Shown here piece after piece: positions 26,113 through 35,034 of a stretch of 64,000 nt of DNA (positions are counted from its first letter, which is position 1; every line of letters starts with the position of its first letter). A program made the translations under genes and the position numbers. The notes under the pieces were generated by a model. The model was not told the origin of the DNA. It did not search any database and worked only from the letters and a program-made list of their open reading frames with translations. Source of the stretch: Acidobacteriota bacterium (GTDB lineage Bacteria > Acidobacteriota > Terriglobia > Bryobacterales > Bryobacteraceae); the NCBI GenBank assembly GCA_016213775.1, contig JACQZR010000309.1:1-64000 (forward strand), written 5' to 3'.

Positions 26113-27582
26113 GTGTTTCGCCTCCGCAACAGGTTGCTGCTGGCCTTTCTCGTGGCCACGCTTGTGCCGTTGAGCATTTCCCTTTGGGTCACCTCTTCGT
26201 TGTTGGAGCGCAGCCTCGCCCATTCGAGCACGCGCGAGATTGAGCAACTCTCCCAGGCGTTAAAGGAAACGGGCCGCGAATATTACCGGCAGGCGCGCGA
26301 GATGCTGCGTGCCGATGCGGAGGCAGGCCGGGCGCGGGCAGAGAAGTTCCCGCTTGCGCAGAAGGCGGGCTGGCCGGAATCCATTGCTGAGTTTCATGAG
26401 GGCGGCGAGAAGGAAGAGATGTCGCTCGGCGGGGATGGCGGCAATCTGCTGCATTACATGGTGCGGCGCGAGGACGGAGTGTGGCGATACGCGCGTCCAC
26501 TGGGCTCCGTGCGAATGCAGAGGATTCAGGATCTGTACGGCGATGCCTATGATCGCGTGGAACAGTCGCGCGGGCGCGATCTGCGCCGGGGCTATTTCTT
26601 TGCACTCTTGTCGATTGCGGCGACGGCACTGGTGGTTGCGGTGGCCGTGGTGGTCTTCTTTAGTTACCGCATTGCCGCTCCGGTACAGCGTTTGACCGAT
26701 GCTCTGCAGCGGCTGGCGGCAGGGGACCCCAACGTGCGCGTGGCAGCCGGCGGCAATGACGAGATCGGCGCGGCGCTGGATGCGTTCAATCACATGGCCG
26801 AGCAGTTGCAACAAAGCCGTGAACGAATGGTGATGCTCGCGCGGTTGGAAAGCTGGCAGGCGCTCGGCCGCAAGATGGCGCACGAGGTCAAGAACTCGCT
26901 CACGCCCATTCGACTCACAGTGGAGGAAATGGCCGCGCGCCAGGGAAGCGGTGGCGGTGATGCGGCATTCCTGGAGCAGGCGTCGCGCATCATCGTCGAG
27001 GAAGTGACTCGGCTCGAACGACGGGTGCGTGCGTTCTCCGACCTTGCCGCGGAGCCACCGGTGTATCTGACTGAACTTGACGTGAATGCCGTCATGGAGG
27101 AGCGAACCGGCTTCCTTCGCGGCTCGCACCCCGAGGTGATCTATCAGATGCGGCTGACGGCAGCCCATCCACGCGCTCGCGGCGATGAGGACCTGGTGCG
27201 CGGCATTTTGACGAATCTGCTGGAGAACGCTGCCGAAGCGGCGGGTCCCGGAGGCGTGGTGCTGGCGCTGACGCGTGTGGACAAGGACAAAGTCCGGCTT
27301 GAGGTGCATGACTCGGGCCCCGGACTCAGCCTGCACGCGCGCCAGACTCTCTTCCAACCGACTATTTCGTTCAAGCGCACGGGCATGGGGTTGGGACTTT
27401 CCATTGCTCGCAAGAGCGCGCTGCTTTCCGGGGGTGATATCGAACCTATTGATGGCGAGCTGGGCGGCGCGGCGTTTCGCGTGACGCTGCCTCTGGCCGA
27501 ACCCGCGGCCTCCGATGAGCCGACATCGTCGCCCACCCGGCAGCCCGCAACAAAACACGAATGGCTACAAAACGAATCCTGA
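26113..27582 (+). CDS. NtrY-like sensor histidine kinase
   Basis: A 489-residue kinase. TM1 is at about 6-26, TM2 at about 165-188, followed by a HAMP domain (ISYRIAAPVQRLTDALQRLAAGDPN). DHp holds the acceptor H257 (KMAHEVKNSLTPIR). HATPase blocks are LLENAAEAAG (N), VHDSGPGLS (G1) and GMGLGLSIARK (G2). I chose the GTG at 26113 over an ATG at 26086 because it begins the canonical FRLRNRLLLAFL anchor. It overlaps the response-regulator gene by 22 bp, so expression is coupled. Confidence 0.88.
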   Translation: MFRLRNRLLLAFLVATLVPLSISLWVTSSLLERSLAHSSTREIEQLSQALKETGREYYRQAREMLRADAEAGRARAEKFPLAQKAGWPESIAEFHEGGEKEEMSLGGDGGNLLHYMVRREDGVWRYARPLGSVRMQRIQDLYGDAYDRVEQSRGRDLRRGYFFALLSIAATALVVAVAVVVFFSYRIAAPVQRLTDALQRLAAGDPNVRVAAGGNDEIGAALDAFNHMAEQLQQSRERMVMLARLESWQALGRKMAHEVKNSLTPIRLTVEEMAARQGSGGGDAAFLEQASRIIVEEVTRLERRVRAFSDLAAEPPVYLTELDVNAVMEERTGFLRGSHPEVIYQMRLTAAHPRARGDEDLVRGILTNLLENAAEAAGPGGVVLALTRVDKDKVRLEVHDSGPGLSLHARQTLFQPTISFKRTGMGLGLSIARKSALLSGGDIEPIDGELGGAAFRVTLPLAEPAASDEPTSSPTRQPATKHEWLQNES

Positions 27583-28904
27583 TCGTCGACGACGAAGAGA
27601 ACATTGGACGCTCGCTCAGTTGGATACTGGAGCGCGAAGGGTTTTCCGTTTCCATCTGTACCTCGGTGGCCGGGTTCAACGCTGCTTCGGAGGTACGCGC
27701 GGATCTCTATATGTTGGATGTGCGGCTGCCTGATGGCAATGGCATCGACATTCTGCGCAGGCTGCGGCAGAACGGAGCGAGCGCGCCGGTGATCATGATT
27801 TCCGGTCATGGCACGATCGCCGATGCCGTGGAGGCTGTGCGCATCGGGGCTTACGACTTCCTGGAGAAGCCGCTTGGCCGCGACCGTGTTCTTCTGGCGG
27901 TGCGGCACGCGTTGGAACAAACGAAGCTGGAGCGCGAGAACGAGGTCCTTCGCGAGATGGCCGGTGCGGGCAGCCGCATGATCGGCGACAGCCCGGCGTT
28001 CCGTCAGGTGCTGGAACAGGCGACGATGGCCGCGCGATCCGATGCCCGCGTGCTGCTGATTGGCGAATCGGGCACGGGCAAGGAGTTGCTCGCCGCGCAT
28101 ATTCACGAGCACAGTCCGTTTGCCGGCGGGCCGTTCGTGAAGGTGAACTGTGCGGCGATTCCCAATGAATTGATCGAGAGCGAGTTGTTTGGCCACGAAA
28201 AGGGCGCGTTCACGGGAGCGACATCGGCGCGCCGCGGCAAGTTCGAACTGGCTGATGGCGGCACGTTGTTTCTGGATGAAGTGGGCGATCTGCACGGAGC
28301 ATCGCAGGCCAAACTGCTGCGTGTGTTGCAGGAGGGTGAGTTCCATCGCGTAGGGGGCGAAAAGTCGATTCGCGTCAGCGTGCGCGTGATCGCGGCCACC
28401 AATCGCAACCTGGAGGAGTTGGTCGAGAAAGAAAAGTTCCGTGAGGATCTGTACTACCGGTTGTGTGTAGTGCCCATCCGCTTGCCGGCGTTGCGGGAGC
28501 GCCCGGGGGACATACGGTCGCTGGCAGCGTATTTCCTGGATGAGTTTTGCACGCGCAACAATTTCCGCGGAAAATGTTTGGAGGACGAAACGCTGGGAGC
28601 ATTGGAAGAGTACCACTGGCCGGGAAATGCGCGCGAATTACGCAACGCGGTGGAGCGGATGGCCATCCTGACGGCTACGGACAGCATTCCGTGTTCCGCC
28701 ATCCCCGTGGAAATCCGGCTGTGCAAGCAGACTACGCCGAAGTCGAGCCTGCAGGAAGCGCGTGAATCGGCCGAGCGCGATCACGTGCTGCGCGCGCTCG
28801 ATCAGGCCAATTGGAACGTGTCGTCGGCGGCTCGGATACTCGGGATGGAGCGCACCAATTTGCACAAGAAGATCCGCGCGCTGGGGTTGCAGCGGGAGCG
28901 GTAA
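27561..28904 (+). CDS. NtrC/NtrX-family sigma-54-dependent regulator
   Basis: A 447-residue regulator. Receiver with D53 (YMLDVRLPDGNG) and K in LEKPLGRDR; AAA+ domain with Walker A GESGTGKE, sigma-54 contact GAFTGA, Walker B GGTLFLDEVGD and the arginine-finger region; C-terminal Fis-type HTH (ALDQANWNVSSAARILGMERTNLHKKIRALGL). It is the partner of the NtrY-like kinase. Its targets are unknown; it would act at sigma-54 promoters. Confidence 0.95.
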   Translation: MATKRILIVDDEENIGRSLSWILEREGFSVSICTSVAGFNAASEVRADLYMLDVRLPDGNGIDILRRLRQNGASAPVIMISGHGTIADAVEAVRIGAYDFLEKPLGRDRVLLAVRHALEQTKLERENEVLREMAGAGSRMIGDSPAFRQVLEQATMAARSDARVLLIGESGTGKELLAAHIHEHSPFAGGPFVKVNCAAIPNELIESELFGHEKGAFTGATSARRGKFELADGGTLFLDEVGDLHGASQAKLLRVLQEGEFHRVGGEKSIRVSVRVIAATNRNLEELVEKEKFREDLYYRLCVVPIRLPALRERPGDIRSLAAYFLDEFCTRNNFRGKCLEDETLGALEEYHWPGNARELRNAVERMAILTATDSIPCSAIPVEIRLCKQTTPKSSLQEARESAERDHVLRALDQANWNVSSAARILGMERTNLHKKIRALGLQRER

Positions 28905-28958
28905 GGCCCACGAAGAAAATGCTTGACGCCAGTGTGGGCCTGGGTGCATACTGGAGCA

Positions 28959-28979
28959 GTTATATAACCTAATGGTGAT
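28959..28979 (+). promoter_or_regulatory. candidate ArsR operator overlapping the arsR start
   Basis: A perfect palindrome GTTATATAAC (28959-28968) runs into ATAACCTAATGGTGAT (28964-28979), which ends just before the ATG at 28982. The core matches the dyad in front of the globin-ArsR-AHSA1 operon (16846-16862). Binding here would block both transcription and translation starts. Confidence 0.6.
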
Positions 28980-28981
28980 AT

Positions 28982-29341
28982 ATGACTGCACCGCAACGTC
29001 TCGACGCCACCTTCGCCGCCCTCGCTGATCCCACCCGGCGAGCCATACTGGCGAGGCTCGCACGAGGCGAAGCCTCAGTCCTGGAACTGGCGGAGCCCTT
29101 CGCCGTGAGCCAGCCCGCCATCTCGAAACACCTGAAAGTGCTGGAACGTGCCGGGTTGATCGAACAGGGCAGGGAAGCCCAGCGCAGACCTCGACGGCTG
29201 CGCGCGCAACCACTGCATGCCGCGAGCAACTGGCTGCTGGAATTCCGTGAATTCTGGGATTCGAGCTTCCAGCGGCTGGACGGGCTACTGGAAGAACTGA
29301 AGGCGGCGGAGAAGAAACGTACGAAGAAGAGAAGACAATGA
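28982..29341 (+). CDS. ArsR-type winged-helix repressor
   Basis: A 119-residue ArsR-family regulator of the AHSA1-partner subgroup. The wHTH is RLDATFAALADPTRRAILARLARGEASVLELAEPFAVSQPAISKHLKVLERAGLIEQGREA. No metal-site cysteines are visible. The stop overlaps the start of the AHSA1 gene (29338), and a DinB-like gene follows; the three form an operon. It resembles the regulator at 15971 and uses a similar operator core. Confidence 0.9.
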   Translation: MTAPQRLDATFAALADPTRRAILARLARGEASVLELAEPFAVSQPAISKHLKVLERAGLIEQGREAQRRPRRLRAQPLHAASNWLLEFREFWDSSFQRLDGLLEELKAAEKKRTKKRRQ

Positions 29342-29850
29342 TCCCGCCATTCCTTCTGAACATCCGATCGCAAGGGGAACAGGAAATCCTCATCACGCGC
29401 CGGTTTCAGGCGCCGCGCCGCATGGTCTTCACCGCCCTCACCACTCCCGAATTGGTGAAACGGTGGTTGGGCGTGCGCGGCGGCTGGATACTCGCCGAAT
29501 GCGAAATCGATCTACGCGCCGGCGGACGTTATCACTACCTGTGGCTTCACGAGCGCAGCGGCAAACGCATGGGTGCGGGCGGGCGCTATCTGGAAATCGT
29601 CTCGCCGGAACGTATCGTGAGCACGGAGACTTTTGACGATCCGTGGTATGAAGGCGAGTCGATTCTCACCGTGGTCCTAACGGAAGAGGACGAAGTCACG
29701 CTGCTCAGCATGACGTTGCGCTACGGCTCCAAGGCCACTCGTGACGGCGTTCTGCGCTCGCCCATGGAGAGCGGTCTCGGCGAAAGCTACAACATGTTAG
29801 AGACTCTTCTCACCGAACAACTACAAACCGGAAAGGAATCACTGCAATGA
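29338..29850 (+). CDS. AHSA1/SRPBCC domain protein
   Basis: A 170-residue START-like protein. Pattern: ITRRFQAPRRMVFTALTTPELVKRWLGVRGGW, then ECEIDLRAGGRYHYLW, then GRYLEIVSPERIVSTETFDDPWY. It follows arsR with a 4-base ATGA overlap and precedes the DinB-like gene with another. The gene trio is typical of Acidobacteriota. The ligand is unknown. Confidence 0.9.
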   Translation: MIPPFLLNIRSQGEQEILITRRFQAPRRMVFTALTTPELVKRWLGVRGGWILAECEIDLRAGGRYHYLWLHERSGKRMGAGGRYLEIVSPERIVSTETFDDPWYEGESILTVVLTEEDEVTLLSMTLRYGSKATRDGVLRSPMESGLGESYNMLETLLTEQLQTGKESLQ

Positions 29851-30365
29851 TGTTGACGAAGGATGAACTGATCGCGGCTTTGCACACTGAGATCCGCGTA
29901 CTGCTCCATCTCGCCTCGAAGGTGGACGAATCGCGGCAGGACTACAGGCCGTCGGCAAAACAGCGCTCCACTCTGGAACTGCTGCGCTATCTCGCCATCA
30001 TGGGGCCGATTCACGCCCGCACGGTCCGCGCCGAGACCTTTGACATGAGCGCGTTCGCCGGCGATTTGAACACAAGCGAAGCGCGCGCCAACACCTGGAC
30101 ACTCGATCAAACAACGGCGGAGATCGCCAAGCTGCCCGCGCTGTTTACCGAGACAATCGGCTCCTGCACGGACGCGGATCTGCGCGCCACTATCAACCTG
30201 TTCGGCCAAAACGCCTCCCGCGGATCCATGTTCGTGGGCCTGCTGTTGACGCATTATGCCGCCTACCGCATGCAACTCTTCCTCTACCTGAAAGCGAGCG
30301 GGCAGCCGGAACTGAACACGATGAACCTGTGGGTGGGGTGTGACGGGGCAATGCCGGGCGGGTGA
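29847..30365 (+). CDS. DinB-like four-helix protein
   Basis: A 172-residue protein of the DinB/DUF1993-like superfamily, by pattern: MMLTKDELIAALHTEIRVLLHLASKV, then LLRYLAIMGPIHARTV, then LLLTHYAAYRMQLFLYLKASG. His residues H14, H53 and H144 or nearby could bind a metal, as in DinB-type thiol transferases. It ends the ArsR-AHSA1 operon (ATGA overlap). Function not known; a detoxification or thiol-S-transferase role is only inferred. Confidence 0.72.
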   Translation: MMLTKDELIAALHTEIRVLLHLASKVDESRQDYRPSAKQRSTLELLRYLAIMGPIHARTVRAETFDMSAFAGDLNTSEARANTWTLDQTTAEIAKLPALFTETIGSCTDADLRATINLFGQNASRGSMFVGLLLTHYAAYRMQLFLYLKASGQPELNTMNLWVGCDGAMPGG

Positions 30366-30372
30366 GTATATG

Positions 30373-30385
30373 ATGGCTAAGCCAT
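30373..30385 (+). promoter_or_regulatory. dyad over the start codon of the second receptor
   Basis: Perfect arms ATGGCT and AGCCAT around one base overlap the ATG at 30384-30386. No clear ribosome binding site precedes the gene. It could hide the start codon in a hairpin or bind a repressor. Confidence 0.35.
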
Positions 30386-33300
30386 GGTTAGACCCTTGCT
30401 GCTTAGCGCTACCCTTTTGCTCTTCACGTCCAGCGTGATGAACGGCCAGATCGTCACGGGATCAATCGCCGGAACCGTCACCGACAGTTCGGGTGCAAGT
30501 GTTCCCGCAGCCAGCGTCACGCTGCGCCGCGGCTCCACAGGCGCCACGCGCAACACCACTACCGACGACGCCGGCAATTTCACGATTGGCGCGCTCGAAC
30601 CTGGCGAGTACTCCATTCGCGCCGGTAAGACCGGCTTTAAGACTGCCGAGCAGACCGGCCTGCAACTCACTACCGGCCAACGGCTTTCGGTAGGCGGACT
30701 TGTTCTGGAAGTCGGCGCGGTCACGGAAACGATCGCCGTCACGGCATCCGCGGCCAACGTGCAAACTGTCGGCGCCGACCGCGGCGATCTCGTCGACAGC
30801 CGGCAGATCGAAGACCTGATGGTGCGCGGGCGCAATGTTACGGACCTGATGCAACTGGTGCCCGGCGTAGTGATGGACAGCGTCAACGACGACATCGGCG
30901 GGGGCGCGAACTTCAACGTGCAAGGCAGCCGTGCGACATCGAACAACGTCTCGGTGGACGGCGTCGCCATGACCGACATGGGCAACGGTACGCAGTACAA
31001 GATGGTGGTGAGCCAGAGCGCCGTGGCTGAGGTTCGTGTGCTCATCAGCAACTACCAGGCTGAGTTCGGACGCATGGCGGGATCGAATGTGCAGATAGTC
31101 ACCAAGTCCGGCGCGCGCGCGTTTCACGGCGAGGTTTCCTACTTCAAACGGCACGAACAGTTCAACGCGAACAACTTCTTCAACAACCGCCTGGGGCTGC
31201 CCACGGGCCGCTACCGCTACAACACACTCACCTACAACATCGGCGGGCCGGTGTTCATTCCCGGCAAATTCAACCGCAATCGCGACAAGCTCTTCTTCTT
31301 CTGGCAACAGGAATATTGGCCCACGCACAACAGCGCCAGCGGGCGTGTGACAGTGCCGACCGAGTTGGAGCGTGGCGGCGATTTTACACGCACGCTGGAT
31401 ATCAACAACCGCGGCATCACGACGCGTGATCCGCTCGACAACCGCAACCCGTTTCCCGGTAACGTCATCCCCACTTCCCGCATCGACAGGAACGGCCAGG
31501 CGCTGATGAAGATGTTCCCGCAGCCGAATTTCCTCGACCGCGGCGTTTCCGGCGGCCAGTACAATTTCGTCTTTATCTCGAACAACGATCTGCCGAAGAT
31601 GGCGCAGACCTTCAAGCTCGACTACAACCTCAACTCGTCGAACATCCTCACCGGAACCTTTCTGTACTACCGCGAAGATCAGACCGGCACCAACGGCGTC
31701 ACCACTTCGAGCGCCAACTGGCCACAAATCCGCAAGACCTGGTCGAGCCATCCCAAGAGTCTGAGCACGCGCTACACACGCGTTATCTCGCCGTCGCTGC
31801 TGAACGAGTTTGGCTTCTCCGCGCTGAGCCAGCCGGCCTGGAATTCAGCCAGCGACGAGGCAGTGAAATCGAACCTGCGCTCCACCGTGGGCTTTAACGC
31901 GGGACAGCTTTTCCCCGGCGCGAACCCGCAAGGAATCATTCCCAACGCAACCTATGGCGGCGTGACGGGCGCGGCCACCATCGCCACCGAAGGCCGCTTC
32001 CCGCTCTACAACGCCTATTACCTCGTCGGCTTCTCAGACAACATCACGTACACGCGCGGCAATCACACGTTCAAGGCGGGCGCATACATTGAGTGGTTCT
32101 ACCGGCATCAGAAGAAGACGGTCAGTTTCAACGGCGCTTTCAACTTCGGCACCAACGCCAACAATCCATTGGATGCCGGTTTCGCATATGCCAACGGACT
32201 GCTGGGCAACTTCAACAGCTACACCGAATCGTCGAACCAGGGGTGGATGAAGGTGAACACGCATTCGGCGGAAGGGTTTGTGCAGGACACGTGGCGGCCG
32301 ATGAAACGGCTCACCTTCGATCTTGGAGTGCGCATCTACTGGATCTGGCCGATTACGGAACAGGAGAACGGCATGGCGGCGTTTGTCCCCGGCCGTTATG
32401 ATCCCACGCAGTCGATGCAGTTGATCCGTCCGGCAACGGTTGGCGGACGGCGCTCCGGCGTGCACCCGATTACGGGCGCTGTATATCCGGATGCAGCCGT
32501 TGGCGCTATCGCGCCTGGAGTGGGCCAGTTGTTCAATGGCATGGTGGTGGCCGCCAACGATCCCACGTATCCGCGTGGAATGGTGAACCCGAGCGGCGCA
32601 CGCTTCGGCCCGCGGTTCGGATTTGTCTACAACCTCACGCGTGATGCATCGACGATTCTCCGCGGCGGGTTCGGCATGTTCTACGACCGTTACCGCACCG
32701 AGATTTTTGCCAACAACTACATCGGGCAGCCGCCGTTGGTGTCGACGCCCATCGTCAACTACGGCCAGATCTCGACGCTGCTGAATTCATCCGGGCTACT
32801 GTATCCGACGGCGGTGAACGGAGCCGATGCCAGGGGCAATCTGCCGCAGATCATGAACTACAGCTTCTCGCTGCAGCGCACGTGGTGGGGCGGCATTGTG
32901 CTCGACACGGCGTATGCGGGATCGTTGGGGCGGCGTTTGTTCTGGCGCCGCGACCTGAATGTAATTCCCCTGGGAGCGAATTTCCTGCCGCAGAATCAGG
33001 ACCCGACGCAGCCCGGCCGCCCGCTGAATCCGAACTTCGAGCGACCCATTCCCGGCTACACCACTATTCTCCAATCCGAGCCCGGCGGCAGTTCCAACTA
33101 CCATTCGCTGCAGGTGTCAGCGCGACGCCGATTCGCGCGCCATTACCAATTTGGCGCGGCCTGGACGTGGTCAAAAACGCTCGACTACAACGATGCCGAC
33201 GGCGACCAGGTGACGACGTTAGTGCCCGTGCGGGTTTGGAACTATGGCCTTGCCTCTTTCGATCGCACGCATGTGCTCGCCATCAACTACCTCGTCGACG

Positions 33301-33821
33301 TGCCACGGTTTCCCACGTCGAATCGCATCGTCGTGGGCGCACTGCATGGATGGCAGGTCTCGGGCATCACGCGGTTTGTGAGCGGCCAACCGGTGACCGT
33401 CGGCTTCAGTAGCACCACTGGCATTGACTACACCGGAACCTCGTCGATCTCCGCCCGCATCGTTGTGCGCGACAATCCCGTACTGCCCAAGGGTGAGCGG
33501 ACCTTCTCGCGCAACTATCGCACGGACGTGTTCGCAGCGCCGGCCGCGGGAACGTTGGGTAATGCGGCGCGTACGATTCTGCGCGGGCCTGGCATCAACA
33601 ACTGGGATGCGGCTTTGTTCAAGAATTTCCGCATCTATGAGCGGCTCCGGTTCCAATTCCGCGCAGAGGCCTACAACGTGTTTAACCACACGCAGTTCTC
33701 CGCAATGGACAACACCGCGCGGTTCGACAACACCGGCGCGCAGATCAATGCGCGGTTGAGCGAATTCACCGCGGCTCGTAATCCGCGCCAGATGCAGATG
33801 GCGCTACGGCTCACGTTCTAA
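30384..33821 (+). CDS. Oar-like TonB-dependent receptor with carboxypeptidase-regulatory-like domain
   Basis: A 1145-residue outer-membrane receptor of the same type as the one at 8808. The signal peptide (MVRPLLLSATLLLFTSSVMNG) precedes a carboxypeptidase-regulatory-like domain (GSIAGTVTDSSGASVPAASVTLRRG) and a plug (SRQIEDLMVRGRNVTDLMQLVPGVV, then NVSVDGVAMTDMG). The barrel (YNLTRDASTILRGGFGMFYDRY, ENGMAAF, YAGSLGRRLFWRR) ends in MALRLTF. It follows the ArsR-AHSA1-DinB operon by 19 bp, and its own start lies within a dyad. Ligand unknown. Confidence 0.93.
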   Translation: MVRPLLLSATLLLFTSSVMNGQIVTGSIAGTVTDSSGASVPAASVTLRRGSTGATRNTTTDDAGNFTIGALEPGEYSIRAGKTGFKTAEQTGLQLTTGQRLSVGGLVLEVGAVTETIAVTASAANVQTVGADRGDLVDSRQIEDLMVRGRNVTDLMQLVPGVVMDSVNDDIGGGANFNVQGSRATSNNVSVDGVAMTDMGNGTQYKMVVSQSAVAEVRVLISNYQAEFGRMAGSNVQIVTKSGARAFHGEVSYFKRHEQFNANNFFNNRLGLPTGRYRYNTLTYNIGGPVFIPGKFNRNRDKLFFFWQQEYWPTHNSASGRVTVPTELERGGDFTRTLDINNRGITTRDPLDNRNPFPGNVIPTSRIDRNGQALMKMFPQPNFLDRGVSGGQYNFVFISNNDLPKMAQTFKLDYNLNSSNILTGTFLYYREDQTGTNGVTTSSANWPQIRKTWSSHPKSLSTRYTRVISPSLLNEFGFSALSQPAWNSASDEAVKSNLRSTVGFNAGQLFPGANPQGIIPNATYGGVTGAATIATEGRFPLYNAYYLVGFSDNITYTRGNHTFKAGAYIEWFYRHQKKTVSFNGAFNFGTNANNPLDAGFAYANGLLGNFNSYTESSNQGWMKVNTHSAEGFVQDTWRPMKRLTFDLGVRIYWIWPITEQENGMAAFVPGRYDPTQSMQLIRPATVGGRRSGVHPITGAVYPDAAVGAIAPGVGQLFNGMVVAANDPTYPRGMVNPSGARFGPRFGFVYNLTRDASTILRGGFGMFYDRYRTEIFANNYIGQPPLVSTPIVNYGQISTLLNSSGLLYPTAVNGADARGNLPQIMNYSFSLQRTWWGGIVLDTAYAGSLGRRLFWRRDLNVIPLGANFLPQNQDPTQPGRPLNPNFERPIPGYTTILQSEPGGSSNYHSLQVSARRRFARHYQFGAAWTWSKTLDYNDADGDQVTTLVPVRVWNYGLASFDRTHVLAINYLVDVPRFPTSNRIVVGALHGWQVSGITRFVSGQPVTVGFSSTTGIDYTGTSSISARIVVRDNPVLPKGERTFSRNYRTDVFAAPAAGTLGNAARTILRGPGINNWDAALFKNFRIYERLRFQFRAEAYNVFNHTQFSAMDNTARFDNTGAQINARLSEFTAARNPRQMQMALRLTF

Positions 33822-33844
33822 TCGAACTCTACGCTTCCGAGGGC

Positions 33845-33885
33845 TTGACCACTGTCGAGTGCGGCGTTATAATGAACAGTGTTCA
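33845..33885 (+). promoter_or_regulatory. sigma-70-type promoter with overlapping palindrome for the DevBCA operon
   Basis: TTGACC (33845-33850), a 17-base spacer and a consensus TATAAT (33868-33873) form a strong promoter. A 13-base palindrome, TGAACA, G, TGTTCA (33873-33885), covers the likely start site, as TetR-type operators do. The operon starts at GTG 33910. Confidence 0.72.
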
Positions 33886-33909
33886 GGTAGTGAAAGTTGT
33901 TAATTATAC

Positions 33910-35034
33910 GTGTCGAAACTTGCCCTTCGAAACCTGTTTCACGATAAGGTACGGCTCGCAGTCACGCTCACTGGCGTCGTATTCGCACTCATCCTCATGG
34001 TGATCCAATTCGGCCTTTTCCTGGGCTTTTTGGAGACCAGCGGCAACGTCGTCGAACACTCGGGTATCGACCTTTGGATCACCGCGCCGGGCATACCACA
34101 CGTGAATGGCGGGTCGCCGATCCCCGAACGGCGGCGGTACAAAGCCATGGCAGCGGAAGGCGTCGACCTTGTGAAACCCTACGCCTTTCTGTTCGCGAAT
34201 TGGAAACTGCCATCGGGTGCACAGGAGGCGGTTCAGGTTGTAGGGTTTGACGTGGATTCGCGGCTCGGCGCGCCTTGGGATATCGCCGAAGGGTCTATTG
34301 ACGACCTGCGCGGCGCAGATACCGTTCTGATCGACGAACACTATAAGAAAAAGTTGGGCGTAAAGGGGATCGGAGACACAGCGGAAATCAACGGACATAG
34401 AGCCCGCGTGGTCGGATTTACACGCGGGGTGCTGTCCTTTACGACTGCTCCCTATGTCTACGCTTCTTTTAAGAACTCACTGGACTATGTGCAACTCACC
34501 GAGAAAGACACCATCTTCTTCGCCGTACGTGTCAAGCCTGGCTTCAACCGGCAACAGGTGAAGGCCGCGGTCCAGGCGAATGTGCATGGCGTGGACGTAT
34601 ACACGAACGAAGAAATGCTGGACAAGACCCGCAGCTACTGGGTCATTTCCACCGGCGCCGGCGTCACCACGCTGATGGGCGCCGTGCTCGGCCTGCTGGT
34701 GGGCATGGTGGTGGTGGCGCAGACGATCTACGCGGCCACCGTTGACCACCTGCGCGAGTACGGCACTCTGAAAGCGATGGGAGCGAACAATGCCTATCTC
34801 TATCGCGTGATCCTGCAGCAGGCTCTACTGAGCGCGTTGATGGGCTACGTGCTGGCGATGGGCGTGTCGTGGTTTGTGGTGGAGGGCAGCAAGTCGGGCG
34901 ACGCTGTGATCCTGATGCCGCCGGCGATGATCGCAGCGGTGTTTGTGCTGGCGCTGGTGATGTGCGCCGGCGCGTCGATCCTCTCCATAAGGAAGGCCAC
35001 GCGCATCGACCCGGCGATGGTGTTCCGAGCATGA
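33910..35034 (+). CDS. devC: DevC-type ABC transporter permease (FtsX fold)
   Basis: A 374-residue membrane protein with the FtsX/MacB layout: TM1 (about 15-38, VRLAVTLTGVVFALILMVIQFGLFLGFL), a periplasmic domain, and three TM segments near the C-terminus (about 255-285, 300-320, 335-360). Its pattern (NVVEHSGIDLWITAPGIPHVNGGSPIPERRRYKA) matches the DevC family of heterocyst-glycolipid exporters and their widespread relatives. GTG start at 33910 after the TATAAT promoter. It overlaps the ATPase gene by ATGA. Confidence 0.88.
   Translation: MSKLALRNLFHDKVRLAVTLTGVVFALILMVIQFGLFLGFLETSGNVVEHSGIDLWITAPGIPHVNGGSPIPERRRYKAMAAEGVDLVKPYAFLFANWKLPSGAQEAVQVVGFDVDSRLGAPWDIAEGSIDDLRGADTVLIDEHYKKKLGVKGIGDTAEINGHRARVVGFTRGVLSFTTAPYVYASFKNSLDYVQLTEKDTIFFAVRVKPGFNRQQVKAAVQANVHGVDVYTNEEMLDKTRSYWVISTGAGVTTLMGAVLGLLVGMVVVAQTIYAATVDHLREYGTLKAMGANNAYLYRVILQQALLSALMGYVLAMGVSWFVVEGSKSGDAVILMPPAMIAAVFVLALVMCAGASILSIRKATRIDPAMVFRA

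Noticed and set aside
26260-27558. A 432-residue antisense frame over the NtrY-like kinase
   Set aside because: Histidine/arginine-rich shadow of a clear kinase gene in high-GC DNA.
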